A stretch of 64,000 bases of DNA from Tenacibaculum jejuense (GTDB lineage: Bacteria > Bacteroidota > Bacteroidia > Flavobacteriales > Flavobacteriaceae). Below are positions 53,701 to 62,474 of the stretch, in pieces. A program made the position numbers and the translations under genes. Where the stretch lies: positions 372,001-436,000 of the forward strand of contig NZ_LT899436.1 in NCBI RefSeq assembly GCF_900198195.1. Reading direction: 5' to 3'. Under the pieces are notes generated by a model that was not told the DNA's origin, did not search any database, and saw only the letters and a list, made by a program, of their open reading frames with translations. Positions within the stretch are counted from its first letter, which is position 1. The number at the start of each line of letters is the position of its first letter.

Positions 53701-54020
53701 CGATTATGTACAATAGGAGTTACCCAAATTGCTGTGAAACCTAAATCTTTAATGTAATCTAATTTTTCAATTAGACCTTTAAAATCACCACGCCAAGTTA
53801 CATCGTTTGGATCTGTGATACTTGGATTGATGTCTGGATCAGGATTGTATGAAGACCATTCTGTGGGAGCATTATTGTTGGGGTCTCCATCATTAAATCT
53901 ACTGGTAAGTAGAAAATAAATTGTTTCTTCTCTAAAATCAACTTGAGAGTAAACATTACTAAAAGTCAATGTGGCAATCAACAAAGCCACAAAACTTAAT
54001 TTTTGGTAAGTTTTTTTCAT
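50796..54020 (-). CDS. Secreted GH13 alpha-amylase with three CBM26-like modules
   Basis: 1074 residues. Signal peptide (MKKTYQKLSFVALLIATLTF). The GH13 barrel has DVVTNHAG (about 150), DAFRWDTLKHMS with the nucleophile Asp (about 294), FGEVAQK with the acid Glu (about 325) and LDNHDFG (about 403), closest to cyclomaltodextrinase or alpha-amylase types. One chitobiase-like Ig domain, a first starch-binding module, an Asn/Pro/Asp repeat linker (NPDNPDNPDNPD), two more modules and a T9SS tail follow. The last ~330 residues are nearly the same as in the neighbouring amylase, so the C-terminal half was shared by duplication or gene conversion. Confidence 0.93.
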   Translation of the reverse strand: MKKTYQKLSFVALLIATLTFSNVYSQVDFREETIYFLLTSRFNDGDPNNNAPTEWSSYNPDPDINPSITDPNDVTWRGDFKGLIEKLDYIKDLGFTAIWVTPIVHNRSPLDYHGYHAWDFTKVDPRLESPGATFQDLINEVHARDMKIVLDVVTNHAGRFGIKDVAEIKYNTDPTKPWAADDNPNWEYDGITPNPDDGLIWSRANLAKMPAPYNQNLAAYNFPGKESYVDTSDPDWYHHSGNGFAQGFDDVENLQNRALAGDTPDLNTGSQKVRDYLVNAYRKYIEMGVDAFRWDTLKHMSKEDVLYFFDAFKAINPDLFIFGEVAQKRHELHPVEETNPHYYTWRGAVNNSAPLDLAVIDFYGEATFHGTFEEGQSFPTVKAAARYDNLYSDPSTLVTWLDNHDFGPNNDWNRRYGGTDENLAACMNFMFTWRGIPTVYYGTEMRFKAGEFADIHNAAGIQESIDKTGRAYYGDVMDQAPNHKIYQQIKKLNAMRRAIPALQKGNWEWKEAPGNAVSYKRVHGNSEVVVGLAKDGGASFSISGVRDGVYRDAVTGREVFASGGRINFSVTSGSAGIYVLNGPGLIGPCGGGYFENCVNGPSKPIVNINPSNTRSEDPIQISMEAFGGNGNLEIFYTTDNSNPSRSSTRYSGSFTINNSTTIKAIAYDSSGIASDVITKSFVIGPIEGLHVYFKKPNSWSQVNIHYWSESPDVLPPSNWPGPQMSRIGNTDWYEYIFDGVTSTNLLFNDNGNAKTDDLSRDRDGWFDNGTWYDTDPKDSNPDNPDNPDNPDTSDSMTVYYKGNLSNPTVYFWNTSPGSQTTSWPGESMTDIGNGWYSYTLNGVGCTNLIFSQNGANKTSDLQRCGDGWYFNGTWYDQNPENQQGGSNDLKVYFKSDNFSDPEIYFWSVSPSNLTTSWPGETMQLEANGWYSYTLTNTDCANIIFSNNGNSQTADLSRCTNGWYYNGTWYDQNPNIASRNSITTNTGIISDNLLIYPNALNEKSVVEVTNSTNNSLVKIEFINIYGASQTIVNSKIDSGIHKFKLDEIQSRLASGIYFCRVTLNGKSMIKKVIKK

Positions 54021-54204
54021 GAATAATAGGGTTTGTTTGTAATAAATTGAAGGTTGATAAAAATGTAATTATCTGCAGTATTAATTACATTTTCGACAAT
54101 TTAGTTATTATTTATTGCCTTTTATTCAGTGGTGAGAATCGAAATCGATTTCGTGTTGATAAATAATTAAGATATTTTATTTCATGATAAAAAAGTCAAA
54201 GAAA

Positions 54205-54990
54205 TTACTTTTGGTCATTAAGTTTCCAATTGTAATTCATGTATTTTATCTCGGTATCTGATAGCACTTTTACGTTTGAGTATTTGTTAATAAAAGTGAT
54301 GATGTCTCCCATATTGAAATCTTCTGGATACCATTCAAAAACTTTAGATATTTCTATATCAGTATTTGAAATTTTATTTTTTGTAGTATCATTAATAAAC
54401 TGTTTGGTGAGCTGCTCTAAGTTTTGATCGATGTTAGTTTCTGTAAAGGCATAGTTAACGAATTTTGGTCCTGAATAACTTGCTGCGTTTAATCCTACAT
54501 GTATACGCCCATCATTAAATTGTTTTCTTATTATCCCATGTTCAATTTCATTCAATGTATATACTTTACCACCAATTTTTGCGAAACGATAATTCCAAGC
54601 GTCTTTTCCGTCTACTTTTATAAAAGTTATACTGTTACTTATGGTATTTGTAATAACAAAACTAACAGCATTATTAGAGTTTTGTTTTTTTTCAATATCA
54701 ACTTTCTTCTTAGGAGGGTAATTATCTATTATTATTTTAATAGTGTAAGCATTATATGCATTTATCCAAAATGCTTTTCTTTTATTTTCACTCCAGTCTT
54801 CTGTTGGTATTGTATTCGATAAATATTCTAAATACGTATTTAAATCATCTGGGTTTTCTTGAATTGACTTATAATTTATCTTTCCTTGATTATTTACATT
54901 TTTTTTCAGGATAGTATCATAACTTTCAGTTTGACTAAATAAGGTGTTTGTAATAAGTATAACTGATGCAATGAAAATGATTTTTTTCAT
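54205..54990 (-). CDS. DUF547 secreted protein
   Basis: 261 residues with a signal peptide (MKKIIFIASVILITNTLFS). Matches DUF547: KRKAFWINAYNAYTIKIIID, WNYRFAKIGGKVYTLNEIEH, GRIHVGLNAASYSGPKF. DUF547 proteins have a papain-like or transglutaminase-like fold of unknown substrate. Compared with the neighbouring paralog (55164) it carries an insertion of about 30 residues around residue 100. The two are a tandem duplication, 173 bp apart. Confidence 0.88.
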   Translation of the reverse strand: MKKIIFIASVILITNTLFSQTESYDTILKKNVNNQGKINYKSIQENPDDLNTYLEYLSNTIPTEDWSENKRKAFWINAYNAYTIKIIIDNYPPKKKVDIEKKQNSNNAVSFVITNTISNSITFIKVDGKDAWNYRFAKIGGKVYTLNEIEHGIIRKQFNDGRIHVGLNAASYSGPKFVNYAFTETNIDQNLEQLTKQFINDTTKNKISNTDIEISKVFEWYPEDFNMGDIITFINKYSNVKVLSDTEIKYMNYNWKLNDQK

Positions 54991-55104
54991 AATTAAGAAT
55001 TTTTAGTTAGTCAATCTACTGACTCTAATATACTTAATTATTAATGAGAATATTATATCGAGCACTAAAATTTTAATTTAGATTTTATTTCTTTAAAAAA
55101 ATAA

Positions 55105-55129
55105 AACGAGTAGTTATAAACTACTCGTT
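55105..55129 (-). terminator. Terminator of the 55164-55877 gene
   Basis: AACGAGTAGTT-TATA-AACTACTCGTT, an 11-bp perfect stem, with a T-rich tract on the minus strand side. Confidence 0.8.
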
Positions 55130-55163
55130 TCTAGGAATTATTTTTATTTAGGGTATTTATTTC

Positions 55164-55877
55164 TTATTTGTCGTTTAAGCTCCAATCGTATTCTAAATAA
55201 GAAACTTTAGCGTTATCATTAACCTTAGTTTTAGAATATTTATTGATGTAATCTACTAAAGTAGTATTTGATGTGAAATCTTCTTGATACCATTCAAATA
55301 TTTTTGAAACTTGAATTTCAGTTAAAGAGATTTTATTTTTTGAGGCATCATTTATAAAGTCACTCATTAAACTCTCTAACTTTTGGTCGATATTTTTTGC
55401 AGTAAATGCATAGTTAGGGAATTTTGGACCAGATACAGAACCAGCATTTACTCCTACATGAATTCTTGCATCATCATGCCATCTTCTTAAAATTTTGTGT
55501 TCAATGTAATCTAATGAGTATGTTTTTTTTCCAACTTTAGCAAATGGAAGTTTCCAAGCATTTCTACCTTTAATTTTTATATCAGTTAATTTTTTTAAAG
55601 GATAACTATCTATAATTAATTTTATAGTATAAGCATTGTATGCGTTCATCCAAAAAGCTTTTGCTTTTTTAGAAGACCATTTTTTTGTTGGAATTGTAGC
55701 TTCTAATTGATTTAAGTAGATATCTAATACTGCTTTATTTTTTCTTAAACCTTTGTAGTCTAACATTCCGTCAGAAGTAACATAAGTTTTTAATAAAGCA
55801 TCGAATACTTCGTTAGATTGAGACTGAGCACTGTATGCTAATGCGCTGAATAGTAAAGTAATAAATAGTTTTTTCAT
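55164..55877 (-). CDS. DUF547 secreted protein, paralog of 54205
   Basis: 237 residues with a signal peptide (MKKLFITLLFSALAYSAQS). The same DUF547 landmarks: KAFWMNAYNAYTIKLIID, WKLPFAKVGKKTYSLDYIEH, ARIHVGVNAGSVSGPKF. Without the insertion of its neighbour it has the usual family length. It has its own terminator, so it is transcribed on its own. Upstream (55878-56190) about 300 bp are very AT-rich with no gene; they separate this gene from a divergent protease gene. Confidence 0.9.
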   Translation of the reverse strand: MKKLFITLLFSALAYSAQSQSNEVFDALLKTYVTSDGMLDYKGLRKNKAVLDIYLNQLEATIPTKKWSSKKAKAFWMNAYNAYTIKLIIDSYPLKKLTDIKIKGRNAWKLPFAKVGKKTYSLDYIEHKILRRWHDDARIHVGVNAGSVSGPKFPNYAFTAKNIDQKLESLMSDFINDASKNKISLTEIQVSKIFEWYQEDFTSNTTLVDYINKYSKTKVNDNAKVSYLEYDWSLNDK

Positions 55878-56197
55878 TTTGTATTAATTTGTCCTCAAGG
55901 GGAATTTATTTACAATGATTAAGACGTGATAAAAAGCATCTCATTACATAAACCGAATAAAAAAAAATTAAAAAAGAAATAAAAAGTGTTAAAATTTAGT
56001 CTTTTTTTTATTCCATAAAATCTATTTTTTCGAGTACAAACCAAGGTTTTTATTTTATTTAAAATGTTAACAAAGAGTAAACTAATTAAATTGTAGACTT
56101 TTTTGAGTAGTCACTCGAGTTTTAAATATGTTTTGTTTAATCTTTTTGTTAAAAAGTTAAAAATAATTGTATTTTATTTATAATTTTGAGTAAATAA

Positions 56198-56228
56198 TTG
56201 TATTATTTATCTATAATTTATAGATTTG
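56198..56228 (+). promoter_or_regulatory. Bacteroidota promoter for the protease gene
   Basis: TTG at 56198-56200 and TAGATTTG at 56221-56228 fit the -33 / -7 (TAnnTTTG) layout with about 20 bp spacing, 37 bp before the ATG. The TCTATAATTTATAGA palindrome overlaps it and could be an operator. Confidence 0.5.
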
Positions 56229-56264
56229 TTAAAGAGTAATTAACCAACTATAAACCCTTCAAAA

Positions 56265-58799
56265 ATGAAAAAAATCTTTTTCAAAGTGGCTTTTTTTGCC
56301 ACAATTTTTCTGTGTGCAAATGTTTCTCTTGCACAAAAAGCATTTAAAATTGGAGACGAATTTAATTCTGATATTAAAGTGACAAAAAGTTATCAGAAAT
56401 TAAAAGAATTGAACTTAAAAACTGTCGATGGAAAGCCAGAAATGGTCTTTAAAAAGGAATTTTATTCTCAAAATTCTTCTTACGTAAAGTTGTATTTTAA
56501 AGATTTTGATTTAGCTCCTGGTGACTATGTTGAAATCACAGGTATGAATTCAAATGAAAAAATTATCTATGGTGGTAAAGGAAAAATCGTTGATAGTGAT
56601 ATGACTATGATAAGTGATTTCTGGTCAAAAGTTTTATTTGATGATAAAGTAGAAGTTAAACTATATTCTTACGGAAAGATTGACAATCAAAAAGGTTTTG
56701 AAATTTCAAGAGTGGCCTATGGATATAGCAACGAAAAACTTGCAGAAATTTTTGATAGAAACAAATCTTTACAAAGCAAGGCAATATGTTCAGGTGATAA
56801 TAAAGAGCAAATTGCTTGTTACCAAGGAACAGAAATGTTTGAGAAAGCTAAAGCTGTTTGTCGTTTAATTATTAACGGTAGTAGTAGTTGTACAGGTTGG
56901 TTATTAGGAAGTGAAGGTCATTTAATGACCAATAATCACTGTATTGGTTCTTCTTCTGCTGCTCAAAACACAGATTTTGTTTTTAATTTTCAAAATACAA
57001 ATTGTTCTGGAAGTAGTGCAGCAAGTTCTGATGTTGTAGCTTCTTCTTCAACTTTTATTAAAACAAGTTCTAGTTTAGATTATACTTTAGTTAGATTACC
57101 AACTAATCCAACCGCAACTTACGGATTCTTAAGTTTAAGCTCTGTTTTACCTTCAGCAGGTGATAGAATATATATACCACAGCACCCAGGAGGAAGAAGA
57201 AAAGAAATTTCTGTAAATACAGATAATGGTTTTTCTACAGTGAATTGTGTTGGTAATTGCGCAACGCCACGAGTACCACAAAAAACAATTAACTATTTTG
57301 CTGATACTGAAGGAGGAAGTTCTGGATCTCCTGTAATTGATTTTAATTCTCATTTAGTTTTAGCAATTCATAATACAGGTGAATGTCCTAATGGTTCATT
57401 TGGTAGAAGTGATGATTTAATTTCTTCTATTGGTAATGATATGCCAAATGACGGTGTAGATGGAAACGGTGGTGGAGGAAATCCACCAAATCCAACTCAA
57501 TGTACTTCTACTGTAAATTCTTTTCCATACGGAGAGAGCTTCGAATCTAATGTTGGTTGGACTCAAGCAACTGGAGACGATGGAAACTGGGTTAGAGATG
57601 CTTCTGGTACTCCATCTTCTGGAACAGGACCAAGTGCGGGAGCTGACGGTAATTTCTATCTATTTTTAGAAGCATCTACAAATGGAAGTACAGGTCAAAT
57701 TGGTTCTAACGCAATAGCAATCTTAGAAAGTCCTTGTTTTGATCTTTCTAGTTTATCTTCAGCAACTTTTTCTTTCAGTAATCATATGTTTGGAACTAGT
57801 GTTGGTTCTTTACGTTTAGAAGCTTCTACAGATGGAGCTACTTGGACTAGTTTATGGAATGATTCTGACAATAAAGGAAATCAATGGAATAGTGTTTCTG
57901 TTAATTTAAGCAGTTATTTAGGACAAAGTGAAGTAAGATTACGTTTTGTAGGAACAACAGGTACTAGCTGGTCTAGTGATATAGCAATAGATGATTTATC
58001 ATTAACTGCTGGAGGTGGAGATACTAATCCACCAGCTTGTGCAGCTTTAGATTTTAATGATTTTTCAATTACTTCATTTTCAAACCAAGATTCTGATGGA
58101 AATTTTTCTGTAGCTAATTCTGGGACATCTTTAACGTTAACAAATAATACTTGGAAATATCTTCCAATGAATTATACAGTTACCGCAAACACTGTAATTG
58201 AATTCCAATTCTCAAGTACATCTCAAGGTGAAATTCACGGAATAGGTTTTGAAGATGATAACTCATTAACTTCTACTCGTTACTTTAAATTACATGGAAC
58301 TCAAAATTATGGAGTTACCAATTTTGATAATTACACAAACGGAACTGTAACATATACTATACCTGTAGGAAGTTCTTATACTGGTAATATGGATCGTTTA
58401 GTATTTATTAATGATAATGATGCAGGTTCAGGAAATAACTCTACATTCTCTAACGTTAGGATTTATGAAGGTTCTTGTGAAAACGCTAATGTAGTTGTTG
58501 CAGAATCTTTCGGAACAAGAGTAGATGTATTAGGAGATGAAGATGAAGATTTGTTTACGGCTGTTGAGGTTGCGCCTAATCCATTAAAAAGAGGAAGTGC
58601 TTTACAATTATTTGGTCCTGATAGAAGTTTAAATAATGCGTCTTATGCTGTGATAAATATGTTAGGGCAAGTTGTTAAAAAAGGAAATGTAACATCAAGT
58701 AAAGTCATACAAACAAGTGACCTGAATACAGGAGTTTATATTCTGAGAATAGAAAATAAATCTATAGTAACTAAAAAGAAATTTATTATCAATGAATAA
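56265..58799 (+). CDS. Secreted trypsin-like serine protease with MAM-like domain
   Basis: 844 residues. Signal peptide (MKKIFFKVAFFATIFLCANV). An N-terminal domain (about 25-170) is followed by a trypsin-like protease: CTGWLLGSEGHLMTNNHC (His about 224), SLDYTLVRL (Asp about 271), EGGSSGSPV (Ser about 354). Then a MAM/jelly-roll domain (FPYGESFESNVGWTQATGDD, DIAIDDLSL) and a second sandwich domain. The C-terminus is a T9SS sorting domain (NTGVYILRIENKSIVTKKKF). It is an exported peptidase, lysyl-endopeptidase-like. Confidence 0.92.
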   Translation: MKKIFFKVAFFATIFLCANVSLAQKAFKIGDEFNSDIKVTKSYQKLKELNLKTVDGKPEMVFKKEFYSQNSSYVKLYFKDFDLAPGDYVEITGMNSNEKIIYGGKGKIVDSDMTMISDFWSKVLFDDKVEVKLYSYGKIDNQKGFEISRVAYGYSNEKLAEIFDRNKSLQSKAICSGDNKEQIACYQGTEMFEKAKAVCRLIINGSSSCTGWLLGSEGHLMTNNHCIGSSSAAQNTDFVFNFQNTNCSGSSAASSDVVASSSTFIKTSSSLDYTLVRLPTNPTATYGFLSLSSVLPSAGDRIYIPQHPGGRRKEISVNTDNGFSTVNCVGNCATPRVPQKTINYFADTEGGSSGSPVIDFNSHLVLAIHNTGECPNGSFGRSDDLISSIGNDMPNDGVDGNGGGGNPPNPTQCTSTVNSFPYGESFESNVGWTQATGDDGNWVRDASGTPSSGTGPSAGADGNFYLFLEASTNGSTGQIGSNAIAILESPCFDLSSLSSATFSFSNHMFGTSVGSLRLEASTDGATWTSLWNDSDNKGNQWNSVSVNLSSYLGQSEVRLRFVGTTGTSWSSDIAIDDLSLTAGGGDTNPPACAALDFNDFSITSFSNQDSDGNFSVANSGTSLTLTNNTWKYLPMNYTVTANTVIEFQFSSTSQGEIHGIGFEDDNSLTSTRYFKLHGTQNYGVTNFDNYTNGTVTYTIPVGSSYTGNMDRLVFINDNDAGSGNNSTFSNVRIYEGSCENANVVVAESFGTRVDVLGDEDEDLFTAVEVAPNPLKRGSALQLFGPDRSLNNASYAVINMLGQVVKKGNVTSSKVIQTSDLNTGVYILRIENKSIVTKKKFIINE

Positions 58800-58837
58800 T
58801 AAATAAGTAGTATAATTATTAATTGAATTGACTAGAA

Positions 58838-58866
58838 AACCCTCTTGAAAATCAAGAGGGTTTTTA
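58838..58866. terminator. Bidirectional terminator (protease / sufD)
   Basis: AACCCTCTTGA-AAA-TCAAGAGGGTT with T runs on both sides, between convergent genes. Confidence 0.9.
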
Positions 58867-58894
58867 TTTTGTTCTTAAAATTAAATACTAAAAT

Positions 58895-60208
58895 CTATAA
58901 GTCAAAACCGATGTTAACTCCTAGCTTATTAGCGATTAATTTATTAATTCTTTGTTTTACTTCCGGAATTCTAACACTTTCTAAAACAGTATTTGCAAAA
59001 GCATACATTAAAAGAGCCTTAGCTTCTTTTTTTGGAATTCCTCTTTGTTGCATGTAAAATAATGCTTGATCGTCTAATTGACCGATTGTACAACCATGAG
59101 AACACTTTACATCGTCAGCAAAAATCTCTAATTGAGGCTTTGCATTTATAGTTGCTTTATCACTAATTAAAACATTATTATTTTGTTGATAAGCATTTGT
59201 TTTCTGAGCTTCTTTCTCAACGACTACTTTACCATTAAAAACTCCTGTAGAACGATCACCATAAATTCCTTTATAATCTTGATGACTTTCACAGTTTGGC
59301 TCAATGTGATGTACTAATGTATGATGATCAACATGTTGTTTACCTTCAAGAATAGTAATTCCTTTTTGAATAGAATTAATATGTTCTCCTTTTTGGTAAA
59401 AGTTTAAGTTATTTCTAGTAATATTTCCTCCGAAAGAGAAAGTATGTACAGAACAAACACTCTCTTTTTGTTGTTCTATATAAGTGTTATCAACTAAAGA
59501 AGCATTAATGTTATCATTCTGAATTTTGTAATAATCTACATTTGCATGAGTATCAACAAAAATTTCAGTTACAGAATTCGTTAATACTGTATGGTCAGTT
59601 AAACTTTGATGACGCTCAATAATTTGTACATGAGCATTTCTATCAGCAACAATTAAGTTACGAGGTTGTACCATAGTTGCATTTTCTGCTCCAGTAGTAA
59701 AGTTGATAATTTGTATAGGTTTTTCTACTTCAACGTTTCTAGGAATATGAATGTAAGCACCTTCGTTAGCAAATGCAGTATTTAACGATGTTAAATTGTC
59801 TTCTTTTGCTATTTTATTGAAATAGTTTTCTATTACAGGTTTATATTTTGCCTTATCTAAAGCCGATGATAGTAAGCAAACATCGATATTATCGTGAGTA
59901 GTTTCAGATAAAAAAGAACTATATTTTCCATCTATAAATACGATTTTATACGTATCGATATCGTGTATGAAATATTTCTTTACATCTGCTAATTCAACAG
60001 CTTTTTCAGCTTTAGGAAATAAACTATAATCTTCCTTTAAAACTGAATTTAAAGAAGTGTATTTCCATGCTTCTAATTTTTTCGTAGGGAAACCTAACTT
60101 TTCAAAATTTTGAAGCGCTTTTGATCTAATATCATGAACATCAGAATTCACATCCAATCCATTTTCAAAAGCAACGTATGATGATATTAATTTGTCTTTT
60201 AATTCCAT
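58895..60208 (-). CDS. sufD: Fe-S cluster assembly protein SufD
   Basis: 437 residues, cytoplasmic. SufD forms the SufBC2D scaffold that builds iron-sulfur clusters. The right-handed beta-helix core and the C-terminal landmarks are clear: GDRSTGVFNGKVVVEKEAQK, INAKPQLEIFADDVKCSHG and GCTIGQLDDQALFYMQQRGI. Operon with sufC (25-bp gap). sufB is not in this window. Confidence 0.95.
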   Translation of the reverse strand: MELKDKLISSYVAFENGLDVNSDVHDIRSKALQNFEKLGFPTKKLEAWKYTSLNSVLKEDYSLFPKAEKAVELADVKKYFIHDIDTYKIVFIDGKYSSFLSETTHDNIDVCLLSSALDKAKYKPVIENYFNKIAKEDNLTSLNTAFANEGAYIHIPRNVEVEKPIQIINFTTGAENATMVQPRNLIVADRNAHVQIIERHQSLTDHTVLTNSVTEIFVDTHANVDYYKIQNDNINASLVDNTYIEQQKESVCSVHTFSFGGNITRNNLNFYQKGEHINSIQKGITILEGKQHVDHHTLVHHIEPNCESHQDYKGIYGDRSTGVFNGKVVVEKEAQKTNAYQQNNNVLISDKATINAKPQLEIFADDVKCSHGCTIGQLDDQALFYMQQRGIPKKEAKALLMYAFANTVLESVRIPEVKQRINKLIANKLGVNIGFDL

Positions 60209-60233
60209 TCTCTAGTGTTGTTTTTCAAATGAA

Positions 60234-60986
60234 TTATGAGTTCACTTCTTCCTTAATCCAATCGTATCCTTTAGCTTCTAATTCTAAAGCTAAAGAAGCA
60301 TCTCCAGTTTTAACGATTTTACCATCGTGTAAAACGTGTACATAATCTGGCACGATATAATCTAATAAACGTTGGTAATGCGTGATAACTATAACAGCGT
60401 TGTCTTTAGATTTTAATTTATTTACACCATTTGCAACAATTCGTAATGCATCGATATCTAAACCAGAATCTGTTTCATCTAAAATCGCTAATTTAGGCTC
60501 TAACATTGCCATTTGAAAAATCTCATTACGTTTCTTTTCACCTCCAGAGAAACCTTCGTTTAAAGAACGAGATAAGAATTTACGATCAATTTCTAATAAT
60601 TCAGATTTTTCACGAATTTTTTGTAACATTTCTTTAGCAGGCATTTCTTCTAAACCTTGTGCCTTTCTTGATTCGTTGATAGATGTCTTAACAAAATTTG
60701 TTACGGTTACTCCGGGAATTTCTACAGGATATTGGAATGATAAAAATACTCCAGCGTGTGCTCTTTCCTCAGGTGCTAATTCACTAATATCTTCACCTTC
60801 CAATTCAATAGTTCCAGAAGTTACCTCATACTCTTCTTTACCTGCAATAACAGAAGCCATTGTACTTTTTCCAGCTCCATTAGGTCCCATAATTGCATGT
60901 ACTTCTCCTGCTTTTACTTCTAAATTCAATCCTTTTAAGATTGATTTTTCTTCTACTTCTGCGTGTAAATTTTCTATTTTTAACAT
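60234..60986 (-). CDS. sufC: Fe-S cluster assembly ATPase SufC
   Basis: 250 residues, ABC-type ATPase. Walker A MGPNGAGKST (33-42), signature FSGGEKKR (about 146-153), Walker B LAILDETDSGLDID (with the SufC-typical DETDSGLD). It drives conformational change of the SufBCD complex. First gene of a sufC-sufD pair; the upstream neighbour is a secreted protein gene, 25 bp away, not sufB, which is unusual for the operon. Confidence 0.96.
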   Translation of the reverse strand: MLKIENLHAEVEEKSILKGLNLEVKAGEVHAIMGPNGAGKSTMASVIAGKEEYEVTSGTIELEGEDISELAPEERAHAGVFLSFQYPVEIPGVTVTNFVKTSINESRKAQGLEEMPAKEMLQKIREKSELLEIDRKFLSRSLNEGFSGGEKKRNEIFQMAMLEPKLAILDETDSGLDIDALRIVANGVNKLKSKDNAVIVITHYQRLLDYIVPDYVHVLHDGKIVKTGDASLALELEAKGYDWIKEEVNS

Positions 60987-61011
60987 TGTATATGCTATTA
61001 ATTGTCAGTGT

Positions 61012-62457
61012 TTATTTCTTAATTATTTTATGACTCACAACGTTTCCATTATCTAAATAACTATTTAAAATGTAAACATTGTTTGGTAATTCATCTGTTC
61101 TAATAACATTAGATTCAGAGGATTTTATCAATTTTCCGTTTAAAGCAAAAATATCTAATTTATTAACTTTAGATAATGCTGCTTTTACTTCAACAATATC
61201 TTTTATCGGATTTTCAAAAACGATTTTTTGTGTTTCTATATCTTTTGTAGAAGCTGTTGAGAATACCAATGTATATTTTGAGGAAAAATGTTCAACGTTA
61301 TCACTTGCATATTGGTTTTTACCAGTTACAATGAGATAATCTTCTCTTAAATGTAAGTTTATAGCAAACTGGGTGAAAGTCGTTGGTTCTATAAAAATTC
61401 CATTATCAGCAAAATTAGTATTTGTTGAAGCGTCAACTGAATTAAAAGAAAGGATTTGTGTATCCAAAGTATCAAATTTAATTCCTAACACGTATAAACT
61501 TTGATTCAACAGTTTTAAGTTAGTTAAATAATAATTATCAACAGTTTTTATTCCTGATGTTCCAAAATTATTATCTAATTCTCCATTAGAGTTATACTTA
61601 TATATTTCAGAATATGTGTTCGCTCCAATATTACCAATAGTCATAAATAAGTTATTTTGAGCTTCATTAAAAGTAAAGTATCTGCCAGAAGTATCACCAC
61701 TTCCTGTAAATAAAATACCGTTTGTCCCAAAATCTGTATCTAAAGTTCCATCAGTATTGTGTTTAGATATGGTTAAAGTAGAAAAACTTGAATCAGATCC
61801 TACAATAACAAACTCATTAGATTCTGTTACATAGAATTCATTAATAAAATTATCTATACTAATAATACCTCCAGAACCAAAAGAAGTATCAAAATCACCA
61901 TTTAGATCAAGTCTTTTTATTCCGTATTGGTCACTTGAAGTTGCCCCTGAATAATTTACTCCAACATATATATAATCATCTCTAAAAAAATATCTAAGAT
62001 TGATATATTTCGGATCTATTTCCTTTTTTCCGTTATTACCAAAACTCGTGTCATTTACACCATTAGGAGTAACTTTTACTATAAAATTTTTATCCAAGTT
62101 AAAATCTTGACCAGTAAGAAAAATATTTCCATTACTATCAATAAAAGTATCTAAGCCATTGTCATCATCAATATCAGAAGTATAAATACCGTTATTACCA
62201 AAACTCGTATCGATTTCTCCTTGACTTGTGTATTTAATTATAACTGATTCGTGACTACTCGTAGTTTCGTTGTATTTTAATACTGACATTAATAAGCTAC
62301 CATCAGCTAATAAAATAGATCTAGTAGGGTCATTAGTTGTTTTAGAAGAAATAACTGTAACTCCATTATCTCCATAATTATTATCAATATCTATCGATTG
62401 ACTAAAAACATTTAGACTAAAATTAAGTAATAAAAAAGAAAATAATATTTTTTTCAT
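61012..62457 (-). CDS. Delta-60-repeat secreted protein with T9SS tail
   Basis: 481 residues. Signal peptide (MKKILFSFLLLNFSLNVFS). Eight or so beta-propeller repeats with the delta-60 pattern (GEIDTSFGNNGIYTSD, GTLDTDFGTNGILFTG). The C-terminal sorting domain (KLDIFALNGKLIKSSESNVI, NVYILNSYLDNGNVVSHK) marks it as a type IX secretion substrate. Function unknown; probably an extracellular or surface propeller. It shares its direction with the suf genes and a 25-bp gap with sufC. Confidence 0.88.
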   Translation of the reverse strand: MKKILFSFLLLNFSLNVFSQSIDIDNNYGDNGVTVISSKTTNDPTRSILLADGSLLMSVLKYNETTSSHESVIIKYTSQGEIDTSFGNNGIYTSDIDDDNGLDTFIDSNGNIFLTGQDFNLDKNFIVKVTPNGVNDTSFGNNGKKEIDPKYINLRYFFRDDYIYVGVNYSGATSSDQYGIKRLDLNGDFDTSFGSGGIISIDNFINEFYVTESNEFVIVGSDSSFSTLTISKHNTDGTLDTDFGTNGILFTGSGDTSGRYFTFNEAQNNLFMTIGNIGANTYSEIYKYNSNGELDNNFGTSGIKTVDNYYLTNLKLLNQSLYVLGIKFDTLDTQILSFNSVDASTNTNFADNGIFIEPTTFTQFAINLHLREDYLIVTGKNQYASDNVEHFSSKYTLVFSTASTKDIETQKIVFENPIKDIVEVKAALSKVNKLDIFALNGKLIKSSESNVIRTDELPNNVYILNSYLDNGNVVSHKIIKK

Positions 62458-62474
62458 TTTTTGTAATTGAACTG

